DNA from: Spirometra erinaceieuropaei
Taxonomy: Eukaryota; Platyhelminthes; Cestoda; Diphyllobothriidea; Diphyllobothriidae
Length of the DNA stretch: 64,000 bases
Assembly (NCBI GenBank): GCA_902702965.1
Contig: CACRXP010001140.1
Span: 80,934 to 144,933 of the forward strand
Reading direction: 5' to 3'
This document shows positions 52,791-64,000 of this stretch, in pieces. Position numbers and translations under genes: made by a program. Under the pieces are notes generated by a model. It did not search any database, had not been told where the DNA came from, and saw nothing but the letters and a program-made list of their open reading frames with translations. Every line of letters starts with the position of its first letter. The stretch's first letter is position 1.

Positions 52791-54948
52791 GCTTTTAAGT
52801 TCCACACATGAATTGGGACAGGTCCTTATGTTTTGCGAATAATTAATGTAGTTTGCCGTTAAATAAAAACCGCAGGTCGGTTTTTTTTACATCGACACGT
52901 CCTGCAGCTTAATCTTGATGACAGTTACGTGTTATGGTTTTGGACCGAGGAAAATGTGGTGTTTAAGCCCTCAGATAGCACTGATTTCTATCGACCCAAC
53001 GCCAATTCTGGACTTATTCACCTTCCGTACCGACATCTTCAACGAGAGAAATGACGATGTGAGACCCAAAGGACTATTGGGCAATTAAAATTGTGAACCG
53101 AAGGAAAGAAACTCAGATAAGCAAAAACTCTTGGCGCTTGTCCGTGCGAACATCAAGCAATCACAAATATCTTGTTAAACACACCTAAGGCTAACTGTTT
53201 TCGCACACTGCCCGTACGCCTGGGGACAAACTGAAAATCATTTTCGAAAATCGAAAAAGTAAACTTTTCTTTCATACTCAATGAGTATGACCCGTTTCTT
53301 ACGGTTAACTGGCCAAGGGGATGGTTGCCTTTTTTAACATTTGAAGGAAGTAATGAAATATATACCTACTTCCTTGTCTAAACTCCATTTTCTTTCTTAA
53401 TATAACTCTCAATTAGAACAATTCAGAAAGTAGTTATGAACATAAGGTATCGATTTTGAAAAAAAGTGATCCTAAGTTTCAGCTAGTTTTGAGAATTTAC
53501 CGGTTCAATATGCGAGGGTAAGCTGGTGTGCAGTTTGTAGTAATCCCGAAATATAGCTATGGTGCTAGTACCACACATATTTAATCATCGCACCTAAAAG
53601 CCATTTCTGTGACCAGTACTCCGGAAGAAGTGTTCAGTAGACTTTGAGCTGTGTTTAAGTATGGAACCCAAGCTCCTGTCTGCTTTGCACGAAGTCGGCT
53701 CGGTCCTATATGTCGGGTATTTGCACTTGTTAGTGCAGGAAAGCAGTCCTGTTTGCAAATGGAATAGATTTTAACCGACTACCCATCGACATCCTCTTAG
53801 GGGTGCATTGCCTGCCTTGTCCTCGAAGGGGGGGGGGAGCGGATGTTCACTAGACGGGGTAAATGGGGGGCGTTGGAAGAGGAACGCCCTAGGCGGGCCT
53901 AGGGCGCACATAGAGCAGGTGTTGCATCGGGGGGGGGGGCGTCCGAGCGCAAATTTCGTTGCGCCTCTCTCAGCCAAGCGTGACGGTCGCGCATGTTATT
54001 CGCTTCAGAAAACCGACGGTAGCAGCTATAAATCAACGCATTCCAATACTCTCTTTGAATGGAAAAAATTCCGGGAGGAGTAAAACGGCTTGCCGTCTTG
54101 GCCTGAAGCGCGGGCTTAATTTCTGGAAGATCTGTGTGTCCGCCTGGTTCACCAAGCAGGGGCTTAATTCTAGCTGTTTCTCCTCGGAGTCACGCACATG
54201 CCTATGCCAAAGAAAATTGAGTACATATTTTTTTGAACAAGGCACGAACCGAGGCGCAAGACTGTTATGTTGGAAAATATAGTCGAAAGAGGTGCGCGAT
54301 TGAAGTTGGTAGATAGTTTTGGACCAAAGCCGGTGAGCACCTCAGAAGTGAAGTCGCTTGCGTCCCCTAGATTAGATCCAAAGTTTAACAAGAAGTTGCA
54401 CACGAAACCACTTTAATGACCTGTATATGGTGTCCACTGATCTATTTTGTCCTGGGTCCTATTCTAGGTTTCTGGCTGTCCGTGTGGGTAGCAGTATACC
54501 GAAAAGGGTAGGGACCGTTGAAAAGTCTACTTAACTTACCTTCTCAGGCTCTTATACAATTTTAGTCTACCCGCCCCCATTTTGAAGACTTCTGACGCCC
54601 GGAACTTCATTGCTCCGAATAGTAATTAGCATCTATGCACACGGAAAGTCCTCCCACTTATAGAAAACAAAGGCATGAAGATATTTCGCATTTATCTGGT
54701 GAACTGTGTAATTCATGTGTATTGGCACATGCGCTTACTTTACCCACACCAACCCAGCACTTAATTTGTATTGACCAAATGTCTCAGACAGATGAAAAAA
54801 TGCCCGGCTTCTGGCCTAGGAAGTAAAACTACTGTTTTCCTAACTTTCCTGATTGGAGAGCGTAATATTGGTTCTTAATTTCTATCTAGAGTCCGTCACT
54901 TCCGACAGCCCAATCGGCCATATAACACAGCTGCAAAAATCGATAAAA
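52791..54948. other. intron 1 sequence with G-rich segment
   Basis: At 53828-53837 and about 53929-53939 there are G10-11 runs. Between them a 10-bp inverted repeat (CGCCCTAGGC, spacer GG, GCCTAGGGCG) lies at 53885-53906. No gene recognised. Confidence 0.5.
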
Positions 54949-56321
54949 TGGTAGATGTGCAATCTCATATGTCTTTGATTCGAAAACGTACTTAAGTACG
55001 ATTGTAATAACAGCTGGCATGCAGCCCTATTTTAAGATATTTCAGTCAAGTTGGGATACCGGCCTTTGAATGAGGTTGTGTTTGGCTGTCTGAAAAAAGC
55101 ACATTCTGATAAAAATGACTGATGAGGCAACATGAATTTTCCCATTGATTTTCGATATCCTCATAAAGTGAATCATATTTTAGAGTTGCGAAAATTCCAA
55201 TTGTAAATATCAATAGGAAAATTGGCGAGCATACGTCTGCTTTCGATAAATTATCCTCAGGCCTGTACATTTATATGGCTATTCAGGTAATGAAAAATAT
55301 GCGGGGACGTAGATAATTAAGCTGTAGCTCGGGTATGGGGAGGGGAGGGGAGAGGAGGGGGAGAGTGAAACACCACAATTCCAGTCAGTGCCAGGGAGAA
55401 GGTGGGTCCCGGCGAAGGTAATTACATGCGTGTAGCTGGAATGGTGGCTTTGACCCATGGAAACTGTGAGACCTGTATGAATTTCTTCCGTGCGCATAGG
55501 ACCGATCATTAATAGCCATATAAATGTCCAGGCCTGAAGAGAATTTATCGAAAGCAGACATATGCTTGCCAAATTGCTTTTTGAATCATATTTTATTTAA
55601 AAAACCTGTACAAAAATATTTTCTCTTGCAAGTTATTGGAGGCGAAATGCGTCTTCTCCAAATTGTCTACTTAAAGAAAGGCTATTTTTTGTTTTTTAAG
55701 AGGTTTTTTTTTACTCCATAATAATTTTGAGTCCGAAATGCCGTTGCATTTGCGTTCAGGGTTCCCAGTGTACAAGCTGCATACTTTCCGTGGGAGGAGA
55801 ACCATGTATCCTAACGTGCTATTAACAAGATATCATAGAGGATTCATAAAATTTCGCGATAGATGTGGAACATAATGTATGCTTTATAATTAGCGTTAAT
55901 AAACGAACTGATGTGATGCTGCATTAATGGACATTTCACGGTCTTATAAAACCCCATAATTAGAAAATTCTTTAAAACCAAAAGATTCTTTCTCTTCAAG
56001 TAGAAAATCTAGAAGGGGCGTAATTCGCTACAAAATGAGTGCAATTGACAATATTTTTATGGATGACTTCTATGTGATATATAAGAGTTTATAAGAGAAT
56101 GAGAAAAATTCATACCGCCAAAGTAGCCATTTTTCAGAGAATGACTATAGCAGACGGCGAAACATAAGCTTATTCAAAAGCCGCCATGCTGGGGCGCCTG
56201 AAAGGTTTTACGATTGACCTGCATGCTATTCAACATGACAGCTGTGCTTAAGTAACCTTATCGAATGTAAAACATATTTCCTAATTTCAGTCAACATTTC
56301 GTGAGACATCCCATCTACTGT
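54949..56321. repeat. foldback element, copy K, split by an insertion
   Basis: A degenerate left arm from 54949 (CAATCTCATATG, TTCGAAAACG) and a right arm ending ATTTCGTGAGACATCCCATC. It is interrupted near 55183-55582 by the inverted-repeat element listed separately. Confidence 0.65.
55222..55572. mobile_element. inverted-repeat (MITE-like) element nested in foldback copy K
   Basis: 62-bp terminal inverted repeats (55222-55283 and 55511-55572), for example GTCTGCTTTCGATAAATT and its inverse AATTTATCGAAAGCAGAC. The core has an A/G-rich stretch. GAATCATATTTTA occurs on both sides (55170 and 55583), a candidate target duplication or duplicated host sequence. No coding capacity. Confidence 0.8.
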
Positions 56322-56569
56322 AGCTTTGAAATAGTAGTATTTATCTGAGTACTTATTTATGCTTCGATCGCCAGTTCGATAGACAAAAATTCGAGGTCCT
56401 ATTCACATGGGCAGATATTACCCACTTCATCCTCCGGAATATGTTAAAAACACTTTCTGAGGGTCTCCAAATCACTGGGATTGGACCGCTCTCGTGGGCA
56501 CTGTGCTAGTTTTCCCGCGGCCATACTTAGTTTTCATGCGACGAAAGGTAACTGACCAACACCCGTGTC

Positions 56570-56665
56570 TGACTCTAAATACTCAAGATCGTAGAACGCA
56601 GGACAAGCAGCTGTGGATCACTGGTCGAGCACTTGACTCCAAATCCAAAAAAACTTGGCTGATTT
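56570..56665 (+). mobile_element. degenerate SINE-A fragment
   Basis: GACAAGCAGCTGTGGATCAC, then TGGTCGAGCACTTGACTCC, follow the SINE-A tRNA part (GACAACGAGCCCGTGGCTCA, GTTAGAGCGTTGGACTTC). Confidence 0.45.
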
Positions 56666-59839
<3,174 letters not shown>

Positions 59840-59920
59840 ATTTTCCTAATGTAACTGACCCAATTGTGAAACACTTTGCGGTCTCGGTGAGGTTCAAACC
59901 CGTGACACCAAAAGTATGTA
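59840..59920 (-). mobile_element. SINE-B 3' fragment
   Basis: On the minus strand GGGTTTGAACCTCACCGAGA, then GTTTCACAATTGGGTCAG, match the B-box region and tail of the SINE at 13260-13310. Confidence 0.5.
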
Positions 59921-60229
59921 GCGGCCAGCCATCATGACCGGTCTGGCGTCATGGTTCAAGACCTCGCTGCCTCAAGGTCATCCACCCTTTTGCAGTGAGC
60001 CGTTCCAGAGGCGCTGACTTGAAGTCACACGATCGACGGTTCGGGAACACCTGCGACCGCACAGCCGCAGCTGCCCATGCGGCCACTTGAACGCACCTCC
60101 CGCCTGCAACCACAACCTAAGCCACTGGTACACCACCCCTCGGCAAATGCAACACACACCGATTGGAGACCAGCCCAATCGGAAGCCGTGAGTTTAATCA
60201 TTAATGTGAATTATTAAAACCTGCCAAAA
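59921..60229. other. upstream spacer
   Basis: A small hairpin (CCGATTGG...CCAATCGG) lies near 60158-60181. Nothing else assigned. Confidence 0.4.
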
Positions 60230-60400
60230 ACACATATAAACTAAATGAGTCCGGTACTTCTCTGGTGGATTCTATACTTGAGATGTTCTGCTTAAACAGT
60301 CAGCTTGCTATACTCAGAGTTGGTGAATTCCATACTTTGAAGTAGGATGGGGAGTAACTATACCCAGATGTGATGAAACTCACAGCTCCCGTTTGGACTT
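60230..60400 (+). mobile_element. SINE-B body fragment
   Basis: GTGGATTCTATACTTGAGAT, GTTCTGCTTAAACAGTCAGC and GATGAAACTCACAGCTCCCG match the body of family B. The tRNA part is missing. Confidence 0.6.
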
Positions 60401-62159
60401 CCGTTACTCAGGAATTTAAAACGTTGACTGTGAGCAAGCCCTGCGTTTGTTATCGTGAATGCGAACGTGACCGAGACGCCGAGGTTTTCGAAATTGGGCC
60501 AAATGAATTTTGCGGATCCGCCTAAAACTACTACTTATTTTTTAATTGGTTCGCAGGAGCAGTTTTTTTGTTGTTTTTAAGATTATTTATCAAAATTCAT
60601 CGTAGGAAATTAGGAAATGCATGATTAAGTCCAGTGATTTCTATACTTAACAGGGTTTCGATGTGACAGGAGATTTTTTTGTTTTTCAAGTGCCGTGCTC
60701 ATCCGGATAATGAGAACCCTTAGGAGATTCGAAATTTGCTAACTTCATTGCCCTGATCCCTCTAGTTTATTGACTCCCCTAACAGTTCTCCAGGTCATAG
60801 ACATTTCAAGAAATGTGCTTTTTGTTCAAAGTCCTGTCGATAATAAAACGAAGAATATGTCAGCACTAAATTCAGTACAGTCAGAGGAGTTGCAGTTGGC
60901 AGCTGGATGACCCACAGACTGCGAGGAAGTATGAGTTTGAGAATGTATATCCAGAGAAATATTCAATGGGACACCGTATGTGGGACTGTATGTACAACGA
61001 TGCACCAGATTTTGGAACCCAGACCCCAGAACCACTAACGAAATGCTGCGGAGTGTCGCACCTGTCCGTGGAGAAAGAGGCTGCATATCGTGAACAGAGA
61101 AATAAGCTCTGAACGGATTATTCATTACGTACAGTGTCCACTCCTGACAGGTATCGGCAAAATACTTGCAGGCAGAGAACGCCAAGCAGGAGTGCGAGCA
61201 AATGATGACAAACTTGGGCAACACATGTCACACTCCCTTCTCCTTTGTCCCTTCGACCCAGATGGCAAAACAAGGTCAAGAGAACCAAAAGTGGGATCGG
61301 ATGCAGTAATTGACAAGACTAAACAACCCTCCACGCGTGCCCCACATGACACAAACTGTGCCCGGTGAACCAGTCTTTCACAGAAACAAGAAACGTTGAC
61401 TCGGTCCTCATCTGAGATGAACTCCTACAAAGGTCACATTAAAATGCGGTCATTGGAGCCTGGCTCCTCGTCCTGAGAGGACCGAGTTATCCCATCTGTT
61501 GGCGGTCTTCTAAGCCGCGAATTTTATTGCATCGTGATAGCGCGTCAGATTTTCGTAGAGAGGTATGTGCTAAGGTGGCTTCGAGATAGATTCCTCAGTG
61601 CCGATCTCACTTTTTCTCTCCCCTCTTTTACGCATCGGTCCTGCGCCTAGACGCGTCCCCGCACCCCCATGCGTGACATTTGTTATGGGATGCACGGACC
61701 CTGCGCAACCCGCGTGATGCGTGCCATGGGCAAATCTGGCCCCCATTTCGGTCCATCGCATCTCCCCCGTGGCACGCTGTAGGTGCACGCAAATTCCCCA
61801 GTGAGCAGTACTCAGTATATTAGAAATGATCTAATTTTGCTGGGCTGCCTAAAACGTTGGGGTTCATCATTTATCGGAAGTAAAAGGGCACTTCATCTTT
61901 CTTACATCTTCGGACAAAAAGTGAAATTACTTTAACTTTTACTTCTTATTTCATAATTTGAGCAGAAACCGGAACTATCAACAGTTTGCACATGTGCAAA
62001 ACTGCCGCTGAAAACTCTCCTTTTTCCCCCTTTCATACTTGCTTAATGGCCACCCTGAGCAATCCTAAAGGTTCGCTGCATTTTGGTCAATCAGCAGGGA
62101 TGGAAGTCTAGAAATGAGAAGATAAGCACACCCCCGTACGGGTAAAATGACATCGACAA
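60401..62159. other. upstream sequence, no gene recognised
   Basis: Frames at 60826-61368 overlap on both strands and show no domain. No shared repeat was noticed. Confidence 0.4.
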
Positions 62160-62345
62160 AGACGAAGGAAACTGTAGTGGCCATTTCTGGCTCGGTGGCC
62201 GTCAGCAGTCAACCGTACCCTACCCCAAGTTATGCAATCCCCGAGGCTCAAACAAGCGACAACAACAACCCTTACAGCTGAGCCACGGGCTCGTTGCCTG
62301 GTCGGTTGCAATCGGGAATGTACGATGTACGTTAGGAAACTCCCT
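62160..62345 (-). mobile_element. tRNA-derived SINE, family A
   Basis: On the minus strand: CGAGCCCGTGGCTCAGCTGT (A-box region), a degenerate B-box region, then CGAGCCAGAAATGGCCAC and GTCTTTGTCGATGTCATT as tail. Confidence 0.7.
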
Positions 62346-63244
62346 CGCCCTGTTCTGCTTTGGAGCTCTCTTTTCCCATTATGTTCTTCAGTCCCGACAG
62401 CTTGGAGAAGACCTTGTTCAACGTGACCTTTAGAATATGCTTTCCAGATAGGGTTTAATATTTAAGAATAGAATGTGGAGACTTTAGTGGTTGGTAAAGC
62501 CAATATTGAACACGCTGTAGCATTGATGCATTGCCTTCCGACGATTTTGGTACGTTTATCGCGGTCAATTATATATACACAAAACAAATAGTACTGTGAT
62601 CTTGTTGACTGCCGATGCAACCACGCAGACACGTAATTGGATTTTTCGGGTTTTTTTCGGGCAGGTCACTTGGACCCAGTCGTTCCTGCTATCTCATCCC
62701 TTGAGTATGTTCGTATCTGGCTGTGCATAATGCCTCAATGCCTAACAGGGCACATTTAAGCTCGCGGTTTCAGATGCGAAGTTCCGTGCACATAATTGCT
62801 AAATGACACTACTTGTCCGCGTGTTCAATGAAGCCTGTCATCTTGTGCTGCCTAACATCCAATCTACTACTACCCAAAAAACCGAGTGCATTCCAAAGAA
62901 AACCAAAATTGTTCAAAAACGTTTTGGATGCTGGACCAATCTCTTCGGTGAGCTATCTTATTTTATAATTTCTCCTACCCTTGCCCCTCGACTTTATGGT
63001 CAACACTCTACAAAGTTACTCCTCCACATAGTCAGAAAGCAGACTCTTGGTAAACTCCAACTAGCCAAAACAGGAGATGCAGGAGTGAACAGCGAAGAGG
63101 ATTCGTCCAGCTCTGGTCACCAATAATGTCACAGGCCCACACGGGGTCCTCAGGCCTTTGATCAACAGGTGGCTGTATCCAGAAGACCAAACCTGTTCAC
63201 TCTGATGATGAATGTTCGACCGTCTCAACTGTGCGCACGGTGAC
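62346..63244. other. upstream sequence, nothing recognised
   Basis: A 107-codon plus-strand frame at 62803-63126 has no recognisable motif; left unassigned. Confidence 0.4.
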
Positions 63245-63425
63245 GTGCGCGTTAATTAGTTTACACTGAGAGTAGACTTGCGCGGCATCTACCGCACTCT
63301 CTCCTCCTCTCCCCACCTGGGTCCGGTGTCTAGACAAAGTCAAAAAGACTGAAGGCAGGGAGGGCGCATGTGAACGGCGCGGCCGAACCCGCGCCTTGGC
63401 GCTTCACTCCGACAACATACACTTG
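63245..63425. repeat. dispersed repeat R, copy 2
   Basis: Matches 31030-31215: GAGAGTAGACTTGCGCGGCA, CTACCGCACTCTCTCC, then a GCGCCTTGGCGCTTCACTCC-type end. Confidence 0.65.
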
Positions 63426-64000
63426 ACCAGGATTTTGACCAAAAACAGCAACAACAGAAAGGACGTGGACGACTGGGCAGCCATGCACACGACCTGTATA
63501 CCCAGCGGGAGCGCAAACGCATTTGCCGCCAGAGAAACAGGCTCCGGAGAACTGCCAGTGCATACCAGGCTAAAAGTGTCATGGTTTGGTGATCTTGGCA
63601 TAGCAGAGGCTCATAAAAACACTGAGGCCCGTAAGGATGACACATGGCCCTGTATTTTTCCGGGCCAATGACCGCTGACACCTTAGTGGCATACCAACGC
63701 TATCAGGTGTGACGACCTGCATGCCTGCCAGAATTAGCGATGACTAACGCCACAAACAGTTGTCGCGCAATGCGATGGCCAATTACGAGGGGGAGGAGAA
63801 TTGGGGGCGTTGCATTTCAGCCTACCTTGGATACTATTCCACGTATTTCAAGGGAATTAGTAGATATTTAAGTGGGAGAAGTGAAGAACGCCTCTTACAC
63901 TATCCCACACATTCACTGAAGGGTAAATTTAATATGGCCCGAAAACCGGAAGCAGTGGGACTTTGGCGAAAAGTTTTTACAGGCGTGTAAGCACTGTTGC
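63426..64000. other. upstream sequence to window edge
   Basis: Several overlapping frames on both strands, none with a recognisable domain. Confidence 0.4.

Overview
The window looks like nuclear DNA of a repeat-rich flatworm, most probably a tapeworm with a large genome (a diphyllobothriidean such as Spirometra or Dibothriocephalus is my guess). The grounds are spliced exons with GT/AG borders, kilobase-scale introns, several Penelope-like retroelements (PLEs) with GIY-YIG domains, tRNA-derived SINEs and many foldback repeats. The species is inference. No bacterial-type gene, rRNA, CRISPR array or complete tRNA was found. The only host gene I can support is an ELAV/Hu-family RNA-binding protein gene on the minus strand. 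Four coding exons are visible (57195-58191, 36279-36382, 20599-20752 and 6038-6402). They join in phase (1-0-1-0) into a 540-codon partial frame holding RRM1, RRM2 and part of the hinge. The introns are about 20.8, 15.5 and 14.2 kb. RRM3 and the stop codon must lie beyond the left edge, so the gene exceeds 58 kb. Everything else is intron or 5' flank and is packed with repeats. Layout: 1-6.0 kb (intron 4) has a PLE with a long open RT plus GIY-YIG frame, a second PLE fragment and a SINE. 6.4-20.6 kb (intron 3) has foldback copies, SINE-B copies, an inverted repeat at 11.05-11.36 kb and a candidate phase-compatible terminal exon at 15.79-16.10 kb. 20.8-36.3 kb (intron 2) has PLE 3' ends and a cluster of three foldback elements. 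36.4-57.2 kb (intron 1) has more foldbacks, a 71-bp perfect palindrome, direct repeats, a terminal-inverted-repeat element with telomere-like sequence, and SINEs. 58.3-64 kb is upstream sequence with SINE fragments only. Three things stand out. First, a 31-nt motif with fixed geometry (CTGATGA-like heptamer, one base, 6-bp stem with 6-nt loop, GAAAC) recurs 12 times, mostly at PLE 3' ends, with stem changes that keep pairing. It resembles part of a hammerhead ribozyme core but is not canonical. Second, there is a family of long-inverted-repeat foldback elements of about 0.9-1.0 kb with ten recognisable copies and one terminal fragment. Third, there is a possible alternative last exon of the ELAV gene. 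All repeat boundaries are eye-aligned and approximate.
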